64,000 nucleotides of DNA from Candidatus Manganitrophaceae bacterium (GTDB taxonomy: Bacteria > Nitrospirota > Nitrospiria > SBBL01 > JAADHI01): contig DUAG01000049.1 in NCBI GenBank assembly GCA_012960925.1, positions 23,567 through 87,566 of the forward strand. The letters run 5' to 3'. The notes under the pieces are model-generated. The model was not told where the DNA came from. It worked only from the letters and a program-made list of their open reading frames with translations, and did no database searches. The translations under genes were made by a program, and so were the position numbers. Of the stretch, positions 26,854-34,302 are shown piece after piece (the first letter of the stretch is position 1; each line of letters begins with the position of its first letter).

Positions 26854-26892
26854 GATAGACTCCTTATAGATTGATCTGATGGCAGCATAAGA

Positions 26893-28617
26893 TCACCTCC
26901 TCCTGAAGAATGAGAGAAAGAGAATCAGCGACGACAATAGAATTGATATCCCCAGTAAGATCCCTTCCAGACTGCGATAATCGTGGATGAAATTTCGATG
27001 AAGAAGCGTCATCGCGACGATAAAGGCCGTGAGGATTGTCCGATAAGCGAGTCGGTAGATCTTTGACAGAATTTGGGTGAGATCCTCCGAGTGCATTTCT
27101 GTCTTGAAATGTCCCCGATTGGAGAGGTCGACCAATGTTCGCAATGCGACCGGAAGTTCAAGGAGAGAGGAAATAATCTCTCTCCCTCTGGAAAAAATCT
27201 CACTCGTCCAATCGCTAGGCGAGATAAACTTTTTGGCATGGGGTTTTGCCAGTTCAATGATGTTCAGGCTCGGATCGAGTTGTGAACAGAGCCCGTTGAG
27301 CATCCCTGCGGTTCTTCCAAAGAGAATAAAATGATTTGGGATTTGAAGGGATGGGTAAACCTGAAAAAGGGTTTCAAGATCCTGAGCAACCTGGGTGATG
27401 GTAATGGTTTTAAACGATCGGGGGGACATATCCCGGTAACGGTCCATAAAAAAACGGACCACATTTTCCACATCTGCTATCTTTTCACTCCGGGCAATGA
27501 AGCCGAGATCGAGGAGGGCGTGTGTAATTCCTGAAATATCCCGGTCGATGATGGCAATGATCATTTTCTCAATACCCCGGTGGACTGAAGGAGGAATGGC
27601 CTGCATCAAGCCAAAATCCACAAAGACCAGGCGGGGACCCGGCTGGACAAAGAGATTTCCCGGATGCGGATCTCCGTGAAAGAACCGATGTTGCAGGATT
27701 TGTTTCATGTAAGATTCCACTAAGAGGGTTGCCACCGAAGTTGTATCGATTCCGGCTTCCCTTATTTTGTCAAACCGGTTGATCTTGATCCCCTCTACAA
27801 ATTGAAGCGTGAGTACCCGTTTGGTCGTAAAGGGCCAAATCACTTTCGGGACAATGATGCGGTCATCTCCCTCGAAATTTTTCCGAAACTGTTCGGCATG
27901 ATGGGCCTCGTCCACATAGTTCAACTCTTGATGGACAATCTTTGAAAACTCGCTATAGAGAATATCAAATCGGACCCTGGGGAAGATTTTTTGGACCACC
28001 CAGATAATCGATCGAATGGCTTTTAAATCGGTCTCTACGATGGATTCAATTTGAGGGTATTGAATTTTTACGGCCACACGTGCCCCGACCGCTTGGGATC
28101 CGGACTGCAGAGGTTTGAGGGTCGCCTCATGGACCTGCCCCAGCGATGCAGAGGCAATGGGGATTTCGTTGAAGGTCCGAAATATAGACGAAGGGGAGGC
28201 CCCAAGCTCTTCAATAAATCGCGCCTTGATTTCTGGAAAGGGGGCTGGGGGGACCTGATCCTGAAGAAGCGAGAGGGTTTGGGTATAGGACTCCGGCAGA
28301 AGATCAACTCTGGCGCTCATAAACTGACCAACCTTGATCAGCAGCCCTTTTAATGAAAGGGCGGTCTGTTGCAATCTCAGCGCATTTTTCTTATGGAGGG
28401 TCTCTTTCCAGCGCTTCCCGCGATCTCTGGAAAGAAAGAAGGAAGAGATTGTATAGAGAAAATAGTCGAGGGAAATCCGGAAGGCAAGCCAGCAGATCCG
28501 GATCGCCCGCGTTCGCATATTAGTCGAGGCTACGGGGAAACAGGCCTCTCCCACAGTTTCACCGGCCCCAGAGCCTCCTGATGCCTTAGGTCCTGGGGGG
28601 GGAGGCCGATTCGTCAT
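26893..28617 (-). CDS. ABC1/UbiB/AarF atypical kinase-like protein
   Basis: This encodes 574 residues. Family blocks: the KxGQ motif LLIKVGQFMSARVDLLPESY, QDQVPPAPF, the Ala/Gly-rich ASLGQVHEATL, VAVKIQYPQIE (Lys of the kinase core), HGDPHPGNLFVQPGPRLVFVDFGLM (catalytic HGDPHPGN and DFG). The C-terminal end has two membrane segments. Relatives support quinone biosynthesis. The N-terminal 60 residues include an extra hydrophobic stretch. It is the first gene of the pair with the HEAT lipoprotein. Confidence 0.88.
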   Translation of the reverse strand: MTNRPPPPGPKASGGSGAGETVGEACFPVASTNMRTRAIRICWLAFRISLDYFLYTISSFFLSRDRGKRWKETLHKKNALRLQQTALSLKGLLIKVGQFMSARVDLLPESYTQTLSLLQDQVPPAPFPEIKARFIEELGASPSSIFRTFNEIPIASASLGQVHEATLKPLQSGSQAVGARVAVKIQYPQIESIVETDLKAIRSIIWVVQKIFPRVRFDILYSEFSKIVHQELNYVDEAHHAEQFRKNFEGDDRIIVPKVIWPFTTKRVLTLQFVEGIKINRFDKIREAGIDTTSVATLLVESYMKQILQHRFFHGDPHPGNLFVQPGPRLVFVDFGLMQAIPPSVHRGIEKMIIAIIDRDISGITHALLDLGFIARSEKIADVENVVRFFMDRYRDMSPRSFKTITITQVAQDLETLFQVYPSLQIPNHFILFGRTAGMLNGLCSQLDPSLNIIELAKPHAKKFISPSDWTSEIFSRGREIISSLLELPVALRTLVDLSNRGHFKTEMHSEDLTQILSKIYRLAYRTILTAFIVAMTLLHRNFIHDYRSLEGILLGISILLSSLILFLSFFRRR

Positions 28618-28696
28618 AAATTTCTCTCACTTGTGGCAACACCAACCTCATGGATGGACCTTGATTTTATCAAGATTCAAGTACAGGCACAAGGGA

Positions 28697-28716
28697 GCTC
28701 TCTCACCGGAGAGAGC
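28697..28716. repeat. Short inverted repeat before the Com-like promoter
   Basis: GCTCTCTC and GAGAGAGC form a perfect 8-bp stem around ACCG, ending 14 bases before the -35 box at 28731. It may be a terminator relic or a second regulator site. Confidence 0.4.
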
Positions 28717-28730
28717 CGAGAGGAAGGGGC

Positions 28731-28759
28731 TTGACAAGAGAATCGCAATCAGGTATTCT
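28731..28759 (+). promoter_or_regulatory. Strong promoter of the Com-like gene
   Basis: TTGACA (28731-28736), a 17-bp spacer and TATTCT (28754-28759). The predicted start (near 28766) falls inside the palindrome at 28758-28800. Confidence 0.65.
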
Positions 28760-28800
28760 CGTACATGATATTGGTACCTACTATCAATATCATGTACGAG
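28758..28800. promoter_or_regulatory. Palindromic operator over -10 and start site
   Basis: CTCGTACATGATATTG (28758-28773) and its exact complement (28785-28800) flank an 11-base spacer. The left arm covers the last bases of the -10 box and the start site, so a repressor binding site is more likely than an RNA hairpin. No T-run follows. Its right arm ends 18 bases before the ATG at 28819. Confidence 0.65.
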
Positions 28801-28818
28801 TGATGACAGAGCCCTAAG

Positions 28819-29022
28819 ATGAAACATAACGAGCCGATAGAGAAATCATCAACAAAGAAAACTCCTGATCCTCATGATTTTCGGTGTTTCTGCGGAAGCC
28901 TGATCGCCCGGTTCTGTCAACAAGGGCTGGAATTGAAGTGTAAACGGTGTAAACGCCTTCATGTTGTTCCCGTATCAGAGATCGTGTTCGATGTGTTTCC
29001 ACAGCAGTTTACGAAGTCCTGA
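28819..29022 (+). CDS. Com-like zinc-ribbon protein
   Basis: This encodes 67 residues. The middle part FRCFCGSLIARF...LELKCKRCKRLHVV has C23, C25, C41 and C44 in a small treble-clef pattern, very like the Mu phage Com translational regulator (which uses two CxxC pairs; here the first is CxC). Com binds mRNA upstream of mom. Here it stands alone behind its own promoter and operator. Relatives are often phage-derived. Function in this cell is unknown. Confidence 0.65.
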   Translation: MKHNEPIEKSSTKKTPDPHDFRCFCGSLIARFCQQGLELKCKRCKRLHVVPVSEIVFDVFPQQFTKS

Positions 29023-29043
29023 TACCTTGTTTGAGTGCGGTGT

Positions 29044-29571
29044 CTATTTGTTTGCGGCGTCTTCCTGTTTCAGATAAATTTGCGAAAGATCGACATAATT
29101 CTGTGCGGATTTGGAGAGAAAGGCCGATTCTTCCGGTGTGAGTTCCCGTTTGACTCGAGCAGGTGCTCCAAAAGCCAATGAGCCGGGCGGGATCTTCATC
29201 CCTTCCGTCACAACGGACCCCGCTCCGATGATTGATCCCTCTCCGATGACGGCCCCATCCAGGAGAATCGCACCCATCCCGATCAGGACGCGATCTTCCA
29301 CCGTACATCCATGAAGCGTGACCTGGTGACCAACAGTGACTTCATTGCCGACAAGAAGGGGGTGCGTCAAGCGTGTGACATGTAGGACGGAAAGGTCCTG
29401 AATACTCGTCCGTTCGCCAATCCGGATATAATGGACATCTCCCCGGACCACGGCGCCGAACCAGATAGAACTGTATGCTCCGATCTCCACATCTCCGATG
29501 ACATGTGCCGAATTTTCGATGAAAACGCTTGTCGGAAATTGCGGGTTTTTGTCCATGAAGGGTTCTATCAT
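29044..29571 (-). CDS. Gamma-class carbonic anhydrase family protein
   Basis: This encodes 175 residues of left-handed beta-helix hexapeptides (GDVEIGAYSSIWFGAVVRGD, GNEVTVGHQVTLHGC). The three zinc histidines are H64 (SVLHV), H82 (VGHQ) and H87 (TLHG). The C-terminal part forms the terminal helix. Such proteins (YrdA/CamH type) may hydrate CO2, and in a CO2-fixing cell this is plausible, but many relatives lack measurable activity. Not linked to the Dab operon. Confidence 0.88.
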   Translation of the reverse strand: MIEPFMDKNPQFPTSVFIENSAHVIGDVEIGAYSSIWFGAVVRGDVHYIRIGERTSIQDLSVLHVTRLTHPLLVGNEVTVGHQVTLHGCTVEDRVLIGMGAILLDGAVIGEGSIIGAGSVVTEGMKIPPGSLAFGAPARVKRELTPEESAFLSKSAQNYVDLSQIYLKQEDAANK

Positions 29572-29756
29572 AACCGATTCCGAAGAGTGTCATTCGATCA
29601 ATTCATAGGAGGATAGCACGCCGGAAACCATGCCGCAAGCGGAACAGGCCCTTCCTAATGAAAGGTTTGATCCATGACCCAATCCAGGAAAGAGGAGAGG
29701 AGTATGCCGCCTTGATACAATCAAGGGAAAGTGTAAATATTTCGAAATCTTACTTG

Positions 29757-29791
29757 GCGGGAGTAGCGCAGAGGTAGCGTAGTTGCACCCG
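29757..29791 (+). pseudogene. 5' fragment of a tRNA-Gly gene
   Basis: GCGGGAGTAGCGCAGAGGTA and the following GCGTAG match the acceptor and D arm of the intact tRNA-Gly at 30945 with a couple of changes, then similarity is lost in the anticodon arm. No T arm follows. The gene-free stretch 29572-30079 holds this and a repressor fragment. Confidence 0.6.
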
Positions 29792-29956
29792 AGGGTATAC
29801 GCTTAATTGAGCGGAATTCTCTCCTTGTTCCTTCCTTTTTCATCTACTGGAAACCTATAAAAAATAAAGAGATAGGCCTTATTTAGGACTATTTTCTGGA
29901 TGACGTGGTCGGGTAAAAATGGACATTTTGGTCCTCCTTTCTAAATCGAAAAACCG

Positions 29957-30032
29957 TCAATTGATTTCTTTGGTAAACACCTCTATTCGCTTCCGTCGTT
30001 CAACACCGTGATTGGAAGTGCCTTTGGAAGAA
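29957..30032 (-). pseudogene. Fragment of the repressor-like gene at 30393
   Basis: On the minus strand it reads SSKGTSNHGVERRKRIEVFT then KEIN-stop. This matches ASKGTSNGGVERRRRIKVFTKEE of 30393-30599. It has no start and no DNA-binding part; a duplicated and decayed piece. Confidence 0.55.
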
Positions 30033-30079
30033 CCCCGACGTTATTTAACAGCTTCCATGTGTGTCCAGTACTCATTTGT

Positions 30080-30370
30080 TTACCCTTGTCGGCGAACCTT
30101 TATCAAGCCAGAAGTCCTAAACACAACGAAAACCTCCTCGCCGGTTTCCAGCCAAACGCAAGTCTCTTTTATCATTCCAGCCCTTAGCGCTTTTTCGAAT
30201 GCCTCTCGATCTTCTTGTATGAGATAGCTTTCTATCTTATCCCAATAATTTCGGTCCGAGCATCCATAGAAGACTCCCTGTGATATTTTTTGAGAACCGG
30301 CTCGGGTTAAATTGACTGAACCAAGAATGGCAATTAATAATACCAAGAAAATGTGGAGGGGCTTTTTCAT
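30080..30370 (-). CDS. Small secreted protein of unknown function
   Basis: This encodes 96 residues. A signal peptide (PLHIFLVLLIAILGSVNLTRAG) directs export. The mature 70 residues contain two Cys (GCSDRNY and ETCVWLE) that could form a disulfide. No family recognised. A plausible start follows the usual hydrophobic context, but the ribosome site is weak. It lies between two copies of a decayed repressor fragment, so it is probably accessory. Confidence 0.6.
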   Translation of the reverse strand: MKKPLHIFLVLLIAILGSVNLTRAGSQKISQGVFYGCSDRNYWDKIESYLIQEDREAFEKALRAGMIKETCVWLETGEEVFVVFRTSGLIKVRRQG

Positions 30371-30392
30371 TGTATTTCTCTCTACCGTAACT

Positions 30393-30599
30393 TTACGGTT
30401 CTGCTTTGTACCGTTTTAAATGAAAAATGGCGTCTTCTTTGGCTCGTCGATCGGATTTTTCAAAGGCAGTGAAAAGGCATCGCTCTTCTTTCGTAAACAC
30501 CTTTATTCTCCTCCGTCGTTCAACCCCACCATTGGAAGTGCCTTTGGAAGCATCCCCTATGAGAATCCAGTCAGGGGATACTCCGGCTGCTTGAGCCAA
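30393..30599 (-). pseudogene. C-terminal remnant of an XRE-type repressor
   Basis: This encodes 68 residues from a TTG that immediately follows a TAA. LAQAAGVSPDWILIGDASKG is the end of a helix-turn-helix domain of the phage-repressor type, followed by a basic linker (VERRRRIKVFTKEERC). The upstream bases do not give the rest of the helix-turn-helix in any frame. It may be a remnant of a prophage or integrative element. The stretch 30600-30944 shows nothing else. Confidence 0.5.
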
Positions 30600-30944
30600 T
30601 TATCCCCGCCAGGGGATTACGCCCTCCATGGCAGTGGGGACTGGTTCTTATTGAAGGATTTTTGGTAGAGACGTTTTCCGGACATTATAAACCAACCGTC
30701 TTGTGGATAAAACCCTTTTAAAGGAGCAATTACCTGTGATGAGTCTGGAGCTCAGAAAAAGAAAAAAGAAAAGGAGTTCTTGGTCATGAACTACCAGAAT
30801 GGAGGCAATCTTGACATTAAATATAGGGACGTATAGTATTACCCGACCGTGCTCAAAAGGGCAATCTACAGGTGTCTCTAAGGGTGAGAGCACAGAAGAG
30901 TAATCATCACTACCTGAATAAAAATAAAGATTAATGATCCGTAT

Positions 30945-31019
<75 letters not shown>

Positions 31020-31023
31020 TCTA

Positions 31024-31052
31024 CCCCAACCTTCTGAGGTTGGGGTTTTTTA
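31024..31052 (+). terminator. Terminator of tRNA-Gly
   Basis: CCCCAACCT-tctg-AGGTTGGGG followed by six T residues: a canonical intrinsic terminator. Confidence 0.92.
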
Positions 31053-31110
31053 TTCGGGGCTTCCTTATGAGCGATATTGGGAAGAGTCGGTACCTGAACT
31101 GGAGAAATAA

Positions 31111-32031
31111 ATGGAGATAAAAGAAGTCCTCCTTGAAAGTCATCTCCCTGAGCTTGGTCAAGCGGTCAGGGGAAAGGTTCGGGATATCTATGATTTGGGA
31201 GATTCGCTCCTCTTTGTCGCGACCGACCGGATTTCTGCCTTTGATGTTATTCTGCCGGAAGGAATTCCTGGAAAGGGCAACGTTCTCACCCAGCTTTCTC
31301 TTTACTGGTTCGACTGGTTAACAAAGTGGGATCATCCTGTTTCTCACCATGTCTTAACGGCCGATTCCGATCGCTATCCGGAAAAATGCGCTCCCTACCG
31401 GCAGCTGTTGGAAGGGCGGAGCATGATTGTCCAAAAGGCCGAGCCGCTGCCGGTGGAGTGCATCGTCCGAGGATATCTCTCCGGTTCAGGATGGAAAGAG
31501 TATCTTCAGAAGGGCTCGGTCTCGGGAGTCAAGCTGCCAGCGGGCCTTCTGGAATCCGCCCGACTTCCAGAGCCGATCTTTACGCCCTCCACCAAGGCCG
31601 CGGTGGGAAGCCATGACATGAATATCTCCTTTGAAGAAATGAAAGGCTTAATCGGCGCGCCTGTAGCGGAGGAGGTCCGGACCCGCAGTCTCCAGATCTA
31701 TAAGGCGGCGGCTAAAAAGGCCGAGGCCTGCGGACTGATCATCGCAGATACTAAAATGGAATTCGGCCTTGATCCAAAGACCCGGAATCTCATTCTGATC
31801 GATGAGCTTCTGACACCGGACTCGTCTCGTTTTTGGCCGCAGTCATCGTACGCACCAGGGAAAGGCCAGGCGAGCTTTGACAAGCAATTTGTCAGAGACT
31901 ATCTCCTCTCGATCGACTGGAATGGAACGCCGCCGCCACCTCACCTGCCGGAGAAGGTGGTCCAGCAAACAAGCGAGAGGTATGTCGAGGCATTGAAGCG
32001 GCTGACCTCAGCGAGCGGAATTTATGATTGA
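31111..32031 (+). CDS. purC: SAICAR synthetase PurC
   Basis: This encodes 306 residues. It adds aspartate to CAIR in purine synthesis. The N-terminal GKVRDIYDLGDSLLFVATDRISAFDVILPEGIPGKG, the ECIVRGYLSGSGWKEY block and the C-terminal DELLTPDSSRFWP are all present; the length fits the longer (about 300) version. It overlaps the next gene by eight bases, so it is the first gene of an operon with the AmgK/MurU pair. Purine synthesis and sugar recycling are not otherwise related here. Confidence 0.96.
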   Translation: MEIKEVLLESHLPELGQAVRGKVRDIYDLGDSLLFVATDRISAFDVILPEGIPGKGNVLTQLSLYWFDWLTKWDHPVSHHVLTADSDRYPEKCAPYRQLLEGRSMIVQKAEPLPVECIVRGYLSGSGWKEYLQKGSVSGVKLPAGLLESARLPEPIFTPSTKAAVGSHDMNISFEEMKGLIGAPVAEEVRTRSLQIYKAAAKKAEACGLIIADTKMEFGLDPKTRNLILIDELLTPDSSRFWPQSSYAPGKGQASFDKQFVRDYLLSIDWNGTPPPPHLPEKVVQQTSERYVEALKRLTSASGIYD

Positions 32032-33118
32032 TCTGGAAAAGCTGCGGGAAACCTTAAAGAAGGTGCTGAATCAGCGTCTACATATTCCGGCGAAAGAGGT
32101 CACTCTGGAACCACTGGCCGGAGATGCCTCGAACCGGTCCTACTGTCGTCTTTCCTGGAGAGAGAACAACTCCTTTCACTCGTTCGTCGTGATGGTATTG
32201 GCCGACCCCGAAGCCTTTAAGGCTTCGGAAGAAGCAGGCAGCGGGGAAGCCCCACCCATAGAAGAGATCCCTTTTATCAACATTCAGAAACACCTTCTTG
32301 CCTGCAAACTACCTGTTCCTGAAATCATTGATTCGAATCTTCCAGAAGGATGGCTCCTTCTGGAAGACCTGGGTGATGTGACTCTGGCACAGGAAATCGA
32401 AGGACAGCTTCAAAACAGGCCTCTTCTCCTGAATTACTACCAAAAGGCGATTGATGTATTGATTACACTCCAGGTTGAGGCCAGCCCTGTCCCGAACTCG
32501 CCCAGCTTCGCCCACCTTCGCCAGTACGATCAGGCGCTTTTTCTCTGGGAGTTTGATCATTTTATCGAGTATGGCGTCGAAAAGCGCAAAGGGATCGTCT
32601 TGCCAAAAAAGGAGAAAGAGGCGATCCGGGCCGGATTTTTAGAGATCGCTTGCCGCCTCGCGAACATTCCTGCTGTATACACCCACCGGGATTACCATAG
32701 CCGAAACCTAATGATTCAATCCGGTCTGGGTGGCAAGCGGGTCCGCCTGATTGATTTTCAGGATGCGCTCATGGGTCCTCCCCACTATGATCTGGCCTCC
32801 CTCCTTCGTGATTCTTATATTGATCTTCCCGAAGCGCTTGTTGATGAATTGATTCTTTATTATATTGAGAAATCGGAGCAACGCACAAAGACGGTGATCG
32901 AACTGGAGACATTCCGCGAGCTTTTTGATCTGGTCAGTATTCAGCGGAACCTGAAGGCGGCAGGACGCTTTGTCTATTTCGACCAAGTGAAGCATAAAAG
33001 CCAGTATCTTTCCCATGTTCCTCCGACACTTGCAAAGGTCAAACGAAACCTTCTTAAATACGCAAAACTTTTTCCCCTTCACCGCCTTCTTCTTCCTTAT
33101 GTTGAGGAGTTTCAGTAG
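32024..33118 (+). CDS. amgK: AmgK-like phosphotransferase (cell-wall sugar kinase)
   Basis: This encodes 364 residues of the aminoglycoside phosphotransferase fold: N-lobe block LEPLAGDASNRSYCRL, Brenner-type HRDYHSRNLMIQ (about 223-234) and metal motif LIDFQDALMGPPHYDLASLLRDSY. With the nucleotidyltransferase immediately downstream it matches the AmgK-MurU pair that recycles N-acetylmuramate to UDP-MurNAc in other Gram-negatives. The function is inferred from fold plus pairing. Confidence 0.85.
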   Translation: MIDLEKLRETLKKVLNQRLHIPAKEVTLEPLAGDASNRSYCRLSWRENNSFHSFVVMVLADPEAFKASEEAGSGEAPPIEEIPFINIQKHLLACKLPVPEIIDSNLPEGWLLLEDLGDVTLAQEIEGQLQNRPLLLNYYQKAIDVLITLQVEASPVPNSPSFAHLRQYDQALFLWEFDHFIEYGVEKRKGIVLPKKEKEAIRAGFLEIACRLANIPAVYTHRDYHSRNLMIQSGLGGKRVRLIDFQDALMGPPHYDLASLLRDSYIDLPEALVDELILYYIEKSEQRTKTVIELETFRELFDLVSIQRNLKAAGRFVYFDQVKHKSQYLSHVPPTLAKVKRNLLKYAKLFPLHRLLLPYVEEFQ

Positions 33119-33120
33119 TA

Positions 33121-33864
33121 ATGAAAGCGATGATCCTGGCGGCCGGTTTGGGCACACGTCTTCGCCCCCTCACCAATGACCTTCCAAAACCTCTCTTGCC
33201 TATAGGGGGACAGCCCTTGATCTTTCACCATCTTGAGTTATTGAAGAACCATGGGATCACGGATATTATTATTAATGTCCACTATCACGGAGATAAAATT
33301 ATTGAGAGGGTGGGAAACGGGGATCGTTTTGGGATGAAGATCACCTACTCACAAGAGCCGGAAATATTGGGGACGGGCGGAGGGATTAAGAAAATTCAGT
33401 CCGCCCTGGGAGCCGGACCGTTTATTGTGATGAATGCCGATATCCTGGTCCGTCTGGATCTTGGGAAGCTGGTTTCTTTTCATCAAAAGAGGGGAGGGTG
33501 CGCAACTCTGGTTCTTCGAGAGGAAGCGCAGGTAAACACATATGGCGTGATTGCGCTTGATCCACAAGATCAAATACGGGATATTCTTGGAAAGGTCCGG
33601 GGAAAGGACTCGGGAAAGGTTCGATCAAAAGAGAAAGGCAGCATGCGCCGCCTGATGTTTACCGGGATTCATGTCATAGAATCGCGGGTTTTTGATTATA
33701 TCCCCTCCGGGAAGTTTTATTCCATTATAGACGCATATGTTGAGATGCTTCGCCAGGACGAGCTTATAGCGGGTTATCTTATGGACGGATACTGGAATGA
33801 TATCGGGGTTTTGGAGCGCTATGAAAAGGCCGATCAAGATTTCGAACAAGGGCTTGTACGGTAA
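33121..33864 (+). CDS. murU: MurU-like sugar-1-phosphate nucleotidyltransferase
   Basis: This encodes 247 residues. The N-terminal AAGLGTRLRPLTNDLPKPLLPIGGQPL is the nucleotide-binding signature, with Lys in the PKP motif. EPEILGTGGGIKK and MNADILVRLDL follow. It starts two bases after the kinase stop. The MurU family attaches UMP to MurNAc-1-phosphate; a mannose-1-phosphate guanylyltransferase is an alternative. A short insertion (GKVRGKDSGKVRSKEKG) adds repeated basic residues in the middle. Confidence 0.85.
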   Translation: MKAMILAAGLGTRLRPLTNDLPKPLLPIGGQPLIFHHLELLKNHGITDIIINVHYHGDKIIERVGNGDRFGMKITYSQEPEILGTGGGIKKIQSALGAGPFIVMNADILVRLDLGKLVSFHQKRGGCATLVLREEAQVNTYGVIALDPQDQIRDILGKVRGKDSGKVRSKEKGSMRRLMFTGIHVIESRVFDYIPSGKFYSIIDAYVEMLRQDELIAGYLMDGYWNDIGVLERYEKADQDFEQGLVR

Positions 33865-33876
33865 TCGTCAGCGATG

Positions 33877-34302
33877 CTATTTGTATTCACAGCTTCCAAA
33901 CCAGCGGATGCGATTTTTTGCAACGATACGGTAAATCGTCCCGGCGAGCCATGGAAAACCGGGGAGATAAAACAAGATCGAAAAGACCCGTCCAAGGGGA
34001 AGCAGCGGAAGCATTCGTCGAAAGGCGTCTATCCCGATGGAAACGGGGTGGTCCGCTTCGACAAAGCGCATGGCGTCGATGTCGCTCCGTCCCGCAAAAT
34101 TTGGAACAATCGCCCTTGCTTCTTCCGATTGGAAAGGGAGAAACTTGATCCGGTGGGTCCGGTCCCACCTTTCAAGTATCCCTTTAGAACGGACGCAGAG
34201 TCGGCACCCGGCGTCATAGATTAGGATGTTCCGGGTCTCGTCATGACTATGCTCCCCGGATTCTTTATTCTTCGTTGAGGACCTGGGCGATGTGTTTGAC
34301 AT
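33877..34302 (-). CDS. DCC-family thiol-disulfide oxidoreductase (DUF393)
   Basis: This encodes 141 residues. DAGCRLCVRSKGILERWDR holds the DxxCxxC active-site-like motif, with a further RVFSILFYLPGFPWLAGTIYRIVAKNRIRWFG part typical of DUF393. A charged Ser-rich N-terminus precedes it. Its 5' end overlaps the 3' end of the GlcD-GlcF fusion gene on the same strand, suggesting translational coupling. Redox substrate unknown. Confidence 0.82.
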   Translation of the reverse strand: MSNTSPRSSTKNKESGEHSHDETRNILIYDAGCRLCVRSKGILERWDRTHRIKFLPFQSEEARAIVPNFAGRSDIDAMRFVEADHPVSIGIDAFRRMLPLLPLGRVFSILFYLPGFPWLAGTIYRIVAKNRIRWFGSCEYK

